A DNA stretch of 64,000 nt from contig NZ_AP021879.1 in NCBI RefSeq assembly GCF_009689005.1, forward strand, positions 3,162,001 to 3,226,000, in the 5' to 3' direction. The position numbers and the translations under genes were made by a program. This document shows positions 35,308 through 44,200 of the stretch, piece by piece. Source of the stretch: Desulfosarcina ovata subsp. ovata. GTDB taxonomy: Bacteria; Desulfobacterota; Desulfobacteria; Desulfobacterales; Desulfosarcinaceae. How positions within the stretch are numbered: position 1 is the stretch's first letter; each line of letters begins with the position of its first letter. A model generated the notes under the pieces. The model did no database searches. It was not told the DNA's origin and saw only the letters and a program-made list of their open reading frames with translations.

Positions 35308-35485
35308 AGGTGTCCGCCAGGACTTAATGGGGAATCCCGTGTAAATCGGGAGTGGACCCGCCGCTGTGACATCCATGTTTCCACCGCATGCCGGAAACGA
35401 CGCTGCTGGCCAATACGCCACTGTTCCGTTTTTCATGGACGGGAAGGCCGCCAGGAGCCGGATGAAACCAGAAGACCCGCCTTTG
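35308..35485 (+). ncRNA. Cobalamin riboswitch 2
   Basis: GGGAATCCCGTG, AATCGGGAGTGGACCCGCC, GCTGTGAC, GCCACTG, GGGAAGGCCGCC and CAGAAGACCCGCC appear in order. The final box has CCCGCC in place of the usual CCTGCC. The following GGTAAAACCC ... GTGTTTTACC switch helix is almost the same as in riboswitch 1, so the two are recent paralogues. Confidence 0.94.
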
Positions 35486-35560
35486 ATGAATCGGTAAAAC
35501 CCAACGTGGAGGATGGTGTTTTACCCCAATAGAGTCGATCGGTCCGGGATAAAAAACGGT

Positions 35561-35596
35561 ATCCCCGTGCCCTAACAGGTGCGGGGATTTTTTTTG
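35561..35596 (+). terminator. Riboswitch-controlled terminator before cbiM
   Basis: ATCCCCGTGCC pairs with GGTGCGGGGAT (one G-U type mismatch) and is followed by eight T; the cbiM start lies about 23 nt further on. Confidence 0.92.
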
Positions 35597-35618
35597 GAGC
35601 AAACAAGGAGTATGTATC

Positions 35619-36248
35619 ATGCACATATCAGAAGGTGTTATTTCAGCACCGGTTCTCATCGGCAGCGGCGTCCTCACAGTGGCAGGCACCGCCATCGGAT
35701 TAAAAAAAATGGACTATGAGCACGTTGCCCAGGCGGGGATCCTGTCGGCAACCTTTTTCTTGGCCTCCCTGATCCACGTTCCCATCGGCCCGTCCAGCGT
35801 CCACCTGTTGCTCAACGGTATTGTGGGGCTGATGCTTGGATGGGGGGCCTTTGCGGCCATCCTCGTGGGGCTGGCCCTGCAAGCCATGCTTTTTCAGTTC
35901 GGGGGGATTACCGTTCTTGGGGTAAACACCCTGAATGTGGCCGGTCCGGCCGTGTTGTGCTACTACCTGTTCGGTCGGCTGGTGCAGAAGGACACCGGAC
36001 TCGCCGTTGTCGGGGCCTTTGCCTGCGGGGCACTTTCGGTGCTTCTGACGTCACTCATGGTCGCACTTTCCCTGCTTTTTACGGAGGAGAGCTTTTTTGA
36101 AGTCGCCGCCCTGGTGGTGACGGCCCACCTTCCCGTAATGATCATCGAGGGCATTATCACTGCATTCTGTATTGGATTTCTCAAAAAGGTCAAACCCGAT
36201 TCACTGCCTGGTTTTTCAACAAGCCCCGGGGAAAGCACTGTCCAATAA
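35619..36248 (+). CDS. cbiM: Cobalt ECF transporter substrate-binding membrane protein CbiM
   Basis: 209 residues from ATG 35619 (AAGGAG upstream). The N terminus MHISEGV is the metal-binding signature of CbiM/NikM, where the amino group, His2 and a further His bind the ion; the second His is in GPSSVHLLLNG. Six to seven TM helices; QAMLFQFGGITVLGVNTLNVAGPAV and VVTAHLPVMIIEGIITA are family landmarks. It recognises Co(II) for ECF-type import. First gene of module B under riboswitch 2, ten nt before the cbiL-like gene. Confidence 0.95.
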   Translation: MHISEGVISAPVLIGSGVLTVAGTAIGLKKMDYEHVAQAGILSATFFLASLIHVPIGPSSVHLLLNGIVGLMLGWGAFAAILVGLALQAMLFQFGGITVLGVNTLNVAGPAVLCYYLFGRLVQKDTGLAVVGAFACGALSVLLTSLMVALSLLFTEESFFEVAALVVTAHLPVMIIEGIITAFCIGFLKKVKPDSLPGFSTSPGESTVQ

Positions 36249-36258
36249 GGAGAACGTT

Positions 36259-36909
36259 ATGAAACGAAACAAAAAAAAAGTGCTACACCAGGCAAACAGA
36301 TGTCTCATCCGGACAGTTTTGCCAACCATTATTTTCATTCTGGCCGCAACGGGTCCCGCACTGGCCCACAAGTTTCTCGCCAGCGGATGGGTGGAGGGGG
36401 ATACGGTTGTTCTTGAGGCGGCTTTTGGCAACGGAGACATTCCCCACAATGCCGAAGTCCTTGTTTTGGACGACGCGGGCACCCTGCTTCTTTCCACTAC
36501 CACCGATGATGAGGGAATCTGTTCATTTACAATTCCCCAAAAAAGCGCCCTGCACATTAAAGTAAAGGCCGGCATGGGACATCAGGCTAAGATCCTTATC
36601 CCTCTGGAGGAGGTGGCAGCCGCCTTCCCAGCAAAGGATACGCCTGCCGCCTCGGCGGCGTTGCCGTCAACCGAAGCGGATAGAACCGCACCAGCTGATT
36701 CGCAAATGGTTTCAGGTCTTAGCGCACAGGGAATTCAGGCCATCGTGGAAAAGTCCCTGGATAATAAGCTACGTCCCATTATCCGCAAACTCTCGGTAAA
36801 AGAGAATACCGGGCCAAACGTTAAGGATATCGCCGGCGGCATTGGTTATATCTTCGGTCTGGTGGGCATTGGGACCTATTTCAATTATCGGCGGCGAAAA
36901 AAAGCCTGA
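36259..36909 (+). CDS. cbiL: CbiL/NikL-like periplasmic accessory protein of the cobalt transporter
   Basis: 216 residues from ATG 36259 (AAGGAG 6 nt upstream). Signal peptide ending GPALA-HKF, a beta-sandwich domain (SGWVEGDTVVLEAAFGNGD, VLVLDDAGTLLLSTTTDDEGICSF), a Pro/Ala-rich linker, an amphipathic region (IQAIVEKSLDNKLRPIIRKLSV) and a C-terminal TM helix (GGIGYIFGLVGIGTYFNY). Found in place of cbiN between cbiM and cbiQ in many deltaproteobacterial cobalt/nickel ECF operons. It probably aids metal delivery at the membrane. The symbol here means the transport protein, not the precorrin methyltransferase of the same name. Confidence 0.85.
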   Translation: MKRNKKKVLHQANRCLIRTVLPTIIFILAATGPALAHKFLASGWVEGDTVVLEAAFGNGDIPHNAEVLVLDDAGTLLLSTTTDDEGICSFTIPQKSALHIKVKAGMGHQAKILIPLEEVAAAFPAKDTPAASAALPSTEADRTAPADSQMVSGLSAQGIQAIVEKSLDNKLRPIIRKLSVKENTGPNVKDIAGGIGYIFGLVGIGTYFNYRRRKKA

Positions 36910-36928
36910 ATCACGGGTAAAGACGCCT

Positions 36929-37693
36929 ATGTTGAGTGAATCCTTTGCTCAGGGAGTCTCTCTGCTCCACCGGCTCGATCCACGGTTGCGGATTGTTTTT
37001 GCCACGCTGTTTTCATTCCTTTTGGCGCTGTCCCTGAAGTTTCCCACCCTGGTCAGCGGACTGGCTCTGTCCGTCATCTTAGTGTGGATCTCCCGGCTTC
37101 CCCGGATGGAAGTCGCCAAGCGGCTGACCGTCATCAATATTTTCAACATTGTGCTTTTCTTGGTGCTTCCCGTTACCTTCGAGGGAACCACCGCGTTTTT
37201 TCTGGGACCGGTGGCATGCACCCGGGAAGGTCTGCTCCTGGCGGCCCGCATCACCCTCAAATCCAATTCGATTCTCATGATTTTCATTGCCCTGGTCGCC
37301 ACGATGTCCATTGCCACCCTGGGGCATGGATTGAACCGGCTCCACATGCCGCAGAAAATCGTCTATCTGATGCTGATTGCCTATCGCTATGTATTCGTGC
37401 TGGAACAGGAATACCAACGACTGAGCACGGCCATCCGGATCAGGGGGTTTGTCCCTAAATCCAATATACATACCTATAAGACCTATGCCTATCTGTTCGG
37501 CATGCTGCTGGTCCGCGCCCTGGCAAGGGCGGATCGGGTCTACCAGTCCATGCTGTGCCGGGGATTCAAAGGAAAGTTCTATTGTATTCATCAATTCTCT
37601 TTTTCCCGGACGGACCGGATCTGGTCGGGTTGTCTGTTTTTAACCCTGATTTTGCTGGGAGGAATGGAATGGCTGGCGCCAACAATCTTCTGA
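36929..37693 (+). CDS. cbiQ: Cobalt ECF transporter transmembrane (T) component CbiQ
   Basis: 254 residues from ATG 36929 (weak ribosome-binding site, 19 nt after cbiL). SLLHRLDPRLRIVFATLFSF and the two coupling helices with Ala-Arg-Gly-type motifs (STAIRIRGF; SMLCRGFKG) identify the EcfT family. It links CbiM to the ATPase CbiO. No intact cbiO follows or occurs elsewhere in the window; only an N-terminal stub remains downstream, so energising must rely on an ATPase encoded elsewhere. Confidence 0.93.
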   Translation: MLSESFAQGVSLLHRLDPRLRIVFATLFSFLLALSLKFPTLVSGLALSVILVWISRLPRMEVAKRLTVINIFNIVLFLVLPVTFEGTTAFFLGPVACTREGLLLAARITLKSNSILMIFIALVATMSIATLGHGLNRLHMPQKIVYLMLIAYRYVFVLEQEYQRLSTAIRIRGFVPKSNIHTYKTYAYLFGMLLVRALARADRVYQSMLCRGFKGKFYCIHQFSFSRTDRIWSGCLFLTLILLGGMEWLAPTIF

Positions 37694-37737
37694 TTGATCT
37701 CGAGACGTCTGTTATTCCTATCCAGGTCGGGGCCTGA
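37669..37737 (+). pseudogene. Stub of a downstream overlapping gene, probably cbiO
   Basis: ATG 37669 lies inside the last codons of cbiQ with GGGAGG just upstream and reads MAGANNLLIDLETS... for 22 codons. The decayed third copy has the matching start MAGADTILIDVAGT at 52145. Two related N termini in the same overlapping position suggest a truncated gene; in canonical cbiM-N-Q-O operons this is the ATPase cbiO. The remaining sequence is too short to prove the family. Confidence 0.5.
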
Positions 37738-37793
37738 AACAGCGGAGTTGAGAACCGGATCACCTGCAAATTGTACGGCGGAGAGAAAAAAAT

Positions 37794-38378
37794 GGTCAGC
37801 CCGCCGAATCCGTTTTCCGGCGGACCCTGGGGCGTATGTCGGTCACGGTCAAGAACGAGGACACCCGTGAAAAGGACATGATGGCCTGCACCGATTTCTA
37901 CAACTATCACTGCGGCCTGATCACTGCCGTGCATGCGGTTCAGGGCCGGCGTCCCTTCTCCCTGGCCGGCGACAGCGCGGACCCCGATCAGGTGGTCGTA
38001 CGCACCACCACCGAGGAGGCCCGGCACATCTTCCGCGCCCGCCTGCTCAATCCCAAATGGCTGGAAGGTCTCAAGCGCCACGGCTACAAGGGGGCCGGTG
38101 ATATCTCCAAGGCCATGGATATCATCATCGGCTGGGACGCCACCGCCGACGTGGTGGATGACCACATGTACCGGCGGTTCGCCAAAAAAGTGCCCCTGGA
38201 CCCGGAAATGGCCTCCTGGATGAAAAGGGTCAACCCGTATGCCCTGCACAACATCATCGACAAGCTGCTCGAAGCCGCCTCCCGGGGCATGTGGCAGGCG
38301 GATGAGGAAACGCTGGACGCGTTGCGGGAAGCCTTTTTAGACGCGGAGGGGAAGATTGAGGAGGTTACTGATCGGTAG
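37794..38378 (+). pseudogene. 3' remnant of cobN
   Basis: From 37794 the DNA and protein follow CobN of module A (its base 30516 onward) at roughly 95% identity to the stop codon: about 194 residues including MSVTVKNEDTREKDM and LNPKWLEGLKRHGYKGAGDI. Everything upstream of that point (about 85% of the gene) is missing. The ATG at 37792 is out of frame with the remnant, and no ribosome-binding site serves the internal ATG 37836, so it is not a functional chelatase. Confidence 0.9.
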
Positions 38379-38393
38379 CAAGAAATATTTCTG

Positions 38394-38422
38394 TTGACAA
38401 ATCAAGACCAATCCCATTATGG
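38394..38422 (+). promoter_or_regulatory. Predicted promoter upstream of the third plus-strand riboswitch
   Basis: TTGACA (38394-38399), 17-bp spacer, TTATGG (38417-38422). No good alternative is seen nearer to the riboswitch at 38750, so the leader would include the palindrome and MITE-like element that lie in between. Confidence 0.4.
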
Positions 38423-38457
38423 GATAGTGTTCATTTTAGATGTGTTTGTAACCCTCT

Positions 38458-38540
38458 CGACCAAAACCCGACGACAAGGCAAAAAATACTTCCATGCGTA
38501 GCATCGCATCTATGATGCGATCGTTTTGGAATGTTTTTGG
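38458..38540. repeat. Intergenic palindrome next to the MITE-like element
   Basis: ACCAAAACCCGAC...AAATACTTCCA is mirrored by TGGAATGTTTTTGGTT, with a nested GCATCGCATCTATGATGCGATC dyad in the centre. It abuts the element starting at 38541. Confidence 0.6.
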
Positions 38541-38706
38541 TTAAGGATCGGGAATTTTATTAATTGAACAAAATTGCTTGTTCTTGCGCCCGTCTTCCGC
38601 GTTGCATCAACGGCCACATACTCCCAGTATGCAACCGTTGATGCGCCTTGAAGACGAACACAAGCCCGGCGCAATTACGTCCAATTAATTTCATCCCCGA
38701 TCCTAA
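38541..38706. mobile_element. MITE-like element with inverted ends TTAAGGATCGGG / CCCGATCCTAA, short form
   Basis: The left end TTAAGGATCGGGAATTTTAT (38541-) and right end ATTTCATCCCCGATCCTAA (to 38706) are inverted copies. The interior is an imperfect palindrome (GTTCTTGCGCCCGTCTTC ... GAAGACGAACACAAGCCCGG; apex CATACTCCCAGTATG). A second, longer copy is at 55656-55981 with about 95% identity over the shared part. No coding capacity. Confidence 0.8.
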
Positions 38707-38749
38707 GCGGACTTCGGTCGTGACGTTCAGGCAAACACGCGTACGGTCA

Positions 38750-38925
38750 TGGGTGTCCTTTGAGGACTTAATAGGGAATCCCGTTAAAGTCGGGAGCGGA
38801 CCCGCCGCTGTAATCCCGTATTTCTTAAGAAGAAAACCTTTACAGCAGTATGATGCCACTGTTTCCCGGCAGGGAAATGGGAAGGCGGCTGTAAAGGCGG
38901 GAAAGCCAGAAGACCTGCCGTCATG
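38750..38925 (+). ncRNA. Cobalamin riboswitch 3 (plus strand, BtuB-like receptor)
   Basis: GGGAATCCCGTTAAAGTCGG, GAGCGGACCCGCCGCTGTAA, GCCACTG, GGGAAATGGGAAGGC and GAAAGCCAGAAGACCTGCC appear in order; CTTTACAGC ... GCTGTAAAG forms the peripheral helix. A terminator follows at 38990. Confidence 0.95.
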
Positions 38926-38989
38926 ACTCTTTTTGAAAAGCCTTCGTGGGCAAGGCCTTTTCATGACGGTTCAGTGGATAAAATCGGGG

Positions 38990-39028
38990 AATCCCGAACC
39001 GGTAACCAACCGGTTCGGGATTTTTTTT
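38990..39028 (+). terminator. Riboswitch-controlled terminator before the BtuB-like receptor
   Basis: AATCCCGAACCGG pairs perfectly with CCGGTTCGGGATT across a 7-nt loop, followed by a run of T. It is 46 nt upstream of the receptor start. Confidence 0.93.
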
Positions 39029-39073
39029 CGATCCGGCGACTCATTTTCATTGTTGAAGCGGAGGAGGTTCGGA

Positions 39074-41143
39074 ATGAAACGATTTGTAATCCAGTTGAAT
39101 CACAGGCGGTTTTTCTCTTCTATTTTCCTGATCGGTCTGATTTTGCTTGCCTTTCAACATCCTGTCACGGCAGATGAATCCCAGGCCAGTCAACCTGCGG
39201 CAGAGATAGTAAGTATGGATGACATCGTCGTCACCGCCACGAGATCGGAAAGATCGGCAGCTGAGATATATGCCGACGTGGAGGTTATCTCCAGCGAGGA
39301 GATTGCCGACTCGTCCAGCAATGACCTGCTGGATTTGTTGCGGGGAATCCCCGGTATGGACAACCGGGGGCAGACAGGCCAGGGCGGATGGTTTTCCACT
39401 GACATCAGGGGCATTGACAGCAGCCGGGGCATGTTGATGATGGTCGATGGGGTGCCGTTGAATTCCGGATTGTCCGACTTTACCTATACTTCCGGTATCG
39501 ATCTGAGTATCATCGACCAGATCGAGGTGGTCAAGGGAAACTTTTCTTCTCTTTACGGAAGCAACGCCATGGGTGGGGTAATCAACGTCATCACCAAGAA
39601 AAGGGAGACCGACGGTTTCGACATTACCGGCAGGATGGACGCCGGCGACTTCGGGTTCTATGAGTATGGGTCGAACGTCATCGGCCGAAAGGGCAGGCTG
39701 ACCTATTCCATCAATGCCAGCCAGCAGCACTTCGACAACCGCTACCGCCGGGATCAACAACTGGAATATGAGAGAAGCGGCATGATGGGCAATTATACGT
39801 ACACCAAGGTTTATACCGATATCGAGGATGCCGATTCCGACAACTCGAGGGTATTCGCCCGCATCGACTATGATGTGGACGACACCACGGGCTTCACTCT
39901 CTCAGGAAATTATGCCACGTCAAGCGAAAATTTGGGAAAAAGCGAGAATTTGCCTACGGTTCGTGATCTCGGGGACAAGGAGCAGGACACCTATTTCCTG
40001 AACCTCAACGCCCACACGACCCTCCTGGATGATCTGGATCTAGATTTACAGCTCTATACCAACTACGACGAGCGAGACACCAACAAGGAACAGCGGGTCA
40101 GCAGCGGAATGATGGGGTCGTCCTATGAAATGGGTCATCAGAATTTCTGGGGCCGCAACAACGGCCTGCAAATCAAGGCCAACAAATCAATCTTTGCAAG
40201 ACACTATATTACGTCCGGCATCGATGCTAATTACAAGCAAGGGTACTGGAAGGAAACCTATGAGGACGGCGAGGTGATCGACACGACCCTGGACAAAACC
40301 ATGACGAACTACGCGGTCTACCTTCAGGACGAAATCGACTTGGCCCCGGTGACGATCACCCTTGGCGGGCGCTACGATGCCAATTCCGAGTCGGAAGACG
40401 CCTTTTCGCCCAAGCTCGGGCTTTTCTATAAAATGTCCGACAGGATCAGTTTTCATGGTTCCGCTGGGAAAGCATTTCGTGCGCCGACGCTTCAGGAAAT
40501 GTACCAGCCGACCTGGCTGATGGGCATGTACTTGTTTTATTCAAACCCGGACCTGGAGCCCGAAACCGTCTGGTCCTACGATCTGGGAACCACAATAAAA
40601 ATAACCCCGAAAATCGATTTCTTCGTGACCGGCTTTTATTCCAAGGCCGAGGATCTCATTAGCACTTCGCCGACAATCATCGACGGTCAAACGGTGAGAA
40701 TTTATGAAAACTTGGAGGAGGTGGAAACTGACGGTTTCGAAGCCGGCATTGAGGGCTGGCTGACGCCGTGGCTGACCTTCAACCTGAACTACACCTACAC
40801 CCACTCGGTGGAAAAGGGTGAGGGGCGCCTGGCGGATGTTCCCCTGCACCAGGCCAATTTAAGCTTGGGAACCAGAACCCCCATCGGGAAACACCTTGTC
40901 CTGAACACCACACTCAATGCCAGGTACAGCGGGGAAACCACTTATGTCGACAGCATGACCGACATGACCGTGGAGAAACTGGACGGCTTCACGGTCATGG
41001 ATTTTATCGTGCGCCTCAACATTCTGGAAAAGCACAGCCTTAAATTCGCCATGTACAACATTCTCGACGAGGAATACCAGGTACACGGCTCCAATCTCGG
41101 CCCCGAACGATATTTCTGGGCAGGCGCGGAGTTCACGTTCTGA
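39074..41143 (+). CDS. btuB: BtuB-like TonB-dependent receptor
   Basis: 689 residues from ATG 39074 (GGAGG 7 nt upstream; earlier in-frame ATGs lie in the riboswitch leader). Signal peptide 1-36. TonB box/N-terminal DDIVVTATRSERS, plug with DLLDLLRGIPGMDNRGQTGQGG, RGIDSSRGMLMMVDGVPLN and IEVVKGNFSSLYGSNAMGGVINVITKK, then a long barrel ending RYFWAGAEFTF. DIVVTATR and the overall build are typical of BtuB-type vitamin B12 receptors, consistent with the riboswitch. The exact ligand (cobalamin, other corrinoid or cobalt chelate) cannot be read from sequence. Confidence 0.92.
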   Translation: MKRFVIQLNHRRFFSSIFLIGLILLAFQHPVTADESQASQPAAEIVSMDDIVVTATRSERSAAEIYADVEVISSEEIADSSSNDLLDLLRGIPGMDNRGQTGQGGWFSTDIRGIDSSRGMLMMVDGVPLNSGLSDFTYTSGIDLSIIDQIEVVKGNFSSLYGSNAMGGVINVITKKRETDGFDITGRMDAGDFGFYEYGSNVIGRKGRLTYSINASQQHFDNRYRRDQQLEYERSGMMGNYTYTKVYTDIEDADSDNSRVFARIDYDVDDTTGFTLSGNYATSSENLGKSENLPTVRDLGDKEQDTYFLNLNAHTTLLDDLDLDLQLYTNYDERDTNKEQRVSSGMMGSSYEMGHQNFWGRNNGLQIKANKSIFARHYITSGIDANYKQGYWKETYEDGEVIDTTLDKTMTNYAVYLQDEIDLAPVTITLGGRYDANSESEDAFSPKLGLFYKMSDRISFHGSAGKAFRAPTLQEMYQPTWLMGMYLFYSNPDLEPETVWSYDLGTTIKITPKIDFFVTGFYSKAEDLISTSPTIIDGQTVRIYENLEEVETDGFEAGIEGWLTPWLTFNLNYTYTHSVEKGEGRLADVPLHQANLSLGTRTPIGKHLVLNTTLNARYSGETTYVDSMTDMTVEKLDGFTVMDFIVRLNILEKHSLKFAMYNILDEEYQVHGSNLGPERYFWAGAEFTF

Positions 41144-41160
41144 TCAACATTAAATAAAAG

Positions 41161-41241
41161 CCGGAGGAGAACCGATCCGGCGCTGCCGGGGGATCATGGA
41201 TGTTATGCCCCCCCTTGTACCGCCGGCGCCTCCGGTTTTTT
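41161..41241. terminator. Terminator between convergent receptor and chelatase genes
   Basis: CCGGAGG (41161-41167) pairs with CCTCCGG (41229-41235) and is followed by six T on the plus strand; GC-rich inner pairs (GCCGG/CCGGC) extend the fold. It ends the BtuB-like transcript and may also act on the minus strand. Confidence 0.7.
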
Positions 41242-41259
41242 CAAAATCGGGAGTACGCG

Positions 41260-44200
41260 TTAGCCCTGATCCGTTCTCTCTTCTATATCGCCTTCGAGGT
41301 CCAGATACATCTGCCGGAGAGAATCGAGTTCCGCTTCCGACGCGTCCCAATAGCCTCGCTTTTGCGCCTCGAAAAGGCGCTGAAGAATATCGCCGACCGC
41401 ATAAATATTGTTCTCACTGAGTTTTTTGAACATCTCCCGGTCATCAAGCAGGGTTTCCTTCACGGCACTGAAGATCCAGCTTTCCACCCTTCCTGTGGTG
41501 GCACTCAGACCCACCAGATTTTCGACCCGATCGGCCAGGTGCTGGGCCCCGTGCACCCCATGCTCCAGCAGGCCGTTGATATACTCGGGATTTAGAAGCC
41601 GCGTGCGGACGCTGATCTGGACGGCCTTGCCGGCCTCGTCCGTGTATATTTTGCTGGACGACGAATCGGTATAGAGCATAACCGGCATTTCTCCCCGCAC
41701 CTCGCCGACGGCTTTGGACAGGCCGCCGAAGTATTCATAGTAGTGATCCAGATCGGTGATGGAGTAATCCACGGAACTTCTCACCTGGGAGACCACCTCC
41801 ACCTGTTTGAGATTGGATTCGAACAGGGACCGCTGCGCCTCGCCCCGTCGGGTCCGGGTATACAGATGCTTCTGGGCGCTCAAGTATCCCTCGGCGATCT
41901 CGGATTCATCCGTCCAGGCCCTGTTTTCAATCATGGTGGTCAGGCCCGTTCCGTACTGTCCCTCAGGGGGGCCGAAAATTCTTCCCCGGGACAGTTGCGC
42001 CGCCTCCTTTTCACCCATCTGCTTGCTCAGTTCGGCCTCCCGCCGGTCGGCGTGCTTTTTCATGAAATTCATTTCATCCGGTTCGTCGGCCGTGCACACG
42101 GCGTCCACCACCTCGTCCAGAAAATCGATCATATTGGGAAACATGTCGCGAAAAAATCCGCAGATGGTCATTACCACGTCGATCCGGGGACGGCCCAACG
42201 CTTCCAGGGGAACCAGGGCAAACTTTTTTTCAAAGGCGTTTTGGGTGGGAATGATCTTCACCCCCAGGTAATGCAGGATCTGCCCGATGGTCTCGCCCTT
42301 GGTTTTGGAGGTCTCCAGCCCCCACAGCACCAGGGACACGGTTTCCGGATAGCGGCCGTTTTCCTTGAGGAAAAAGGCCAGGGTGCTCTCGGCGATCTGG
42401 CGCCCCCGTTCCACCGCCACCTCGGACGGTACCAGGCGGGCATCAAATTGGAACATATTGAAGCCCGTGGGAAAAACCTCCGGGTCCCGAATGACATCGC
42501 CTCCGAGATGCGCGTCCAGATACCGACCCTCCAGGCAGCGAAGGAGCCCGCCGAGCTCATCGCTCGTTTCCAGTCGCTGCAGGCAGACTTGCCCAAAGGC
42601 CAGGGCCTTGTCAAGCGCCCGGGCCTGCTCGGGGGAAAGCGTCGCCCGGACGTCTTTCGCATAGCGGCCACTGCCAAAATAGTGGTCCGCCACCAGGGCC
42701 TCGGCGATCTCACAGGCCCGTTCTTCCCGCCGGATGGGCGGGACTTCCGCTTCCACCAAAGGCCGGATAATCTCTTGTATGGGATACAGGTCGCCGCGTT
42801 TCCAGCTTAAAATCGCCGAAAGAAAAGACGCCTTCTCGGCATCTGAAAACATCGCTCCGATCCGATGCAGCCCCAGGGGCATCAGGGACGTCTTCATACG
42901 AATCAATTCGCCGGCGATGGCATCCACATCGTGCGGGTCATCGGCAATGAGCTTCATCTGCTCAGCTTTTTGAATTATTTTCTCATACAGCTCTTTTTGC
43001 TGCACCGGCGCAAGGCTCGCGGCCGACTCGTAATCGGCGATCAACTCCTCAAGGGCCAGGATGTCTCCATAGGCGCCGGACCGTTTGAAGGCCGGGCCCG
43101 AGTAAGAGACCAGGCAAGCATGGGTCCGCCGCTTGGCAATGATGGCCTCAGAGGGGTTGCCGGTATAGTAATAGTAAAAATGGGGGCAGGTCCCGATCAG
43201 GTAATCCGGGTAGCAGTCCGCCGACATGCCGCTTTCCTTGCCGGGCAGAAATTCGAGGCTGCCGTGGGTGCCGACGTGAACAATGGCATCCGCCCCGAAG
43301 TCCTCCTCCAGCCACTGGTAAAAGGCGGTGTACTGGTGCTGGGGCGGCATCACCTTGTCATGGTAATTTTTGGCCGGGTCTTCGAACCGTCCCCGGGAGG
43401 GTTGAAGCCCAATGAAGATGTTTTTGTCGATGATGCCCGGAATGAAATACTGCTCTCCGTCAGCCATAATGGTCCCTGTGGGATCGCCCCATTCGGCGGT
43501 GCTCCGCTCCAGAAAACGGCGCTTTAATGTCTCATGGGACCTGGGCAAAAGCGCATCCCGGTCAACGCACAGCAAATCCTCTGATGGCTTAGACCATTGG
43601 GCCGTATTGCAGCACCCCCCGTCCATGAAGGTCGCTTCGAGTCGCTTGGCCGTGACATCGCCCACGACGTAGCCGTTTTGTCCGAGAAACCGGCAGATAT
43701 TTTCAACGGATTGAAAGGTATCCAGAAACGCCCCGCCACCGACGCTGGCCTCCCCCGGCGGATAATTATAGAGAATGAAGGCAATCTTTTTATCCTTGGC
43801 TTTCTTCTTTCGCAGTGCGACGTAGTAAGCGGACTTCTCTTCTATTTTGTCGAACCGGTCGGGAATCAGGGTCAGTTCGGAAAGGTCCGGGATGGTCTGG
43901 CTGGGAACGGGCTGGAGCCCGGCGATGGGAATGGTATCGACCACGCCGTCGAGCTCCGGCAGCATGATACCGATGATCAGCTCCGCCGGTCCGAAGCCGG
44001 TCAACCGCTCTTTCCAATCTTCGATTTTGCGTTTGTTCATGAAAATCGGGTGCAGTACCGGCACCCCCAGCTGCCTGAACACGGAAAGCCCGGCCTCCTC
44101 GTTGCCGCCCATGGGACCGGCGCCGAAGCGAAAGGGAAGGAAATCCCACACCACGTCCAGTTTCAGACCCTCGGCCAGATGCTTTTCGATGAGTGCGAAT

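Noticed and set aside
37836-38378. Functional short chelatase domain from ATG 37836
   Set aside because: Near-identical to the CobN C terminus, lacks all catalytic regions and a ribosome-binding site; a truncated copy.
41743-42810. 355-residue plus-strand open frame inside the second chelatase gene
   Set aside because: Antisense to conserved CobN/BchH sequence; composition is that of a shadow frame.
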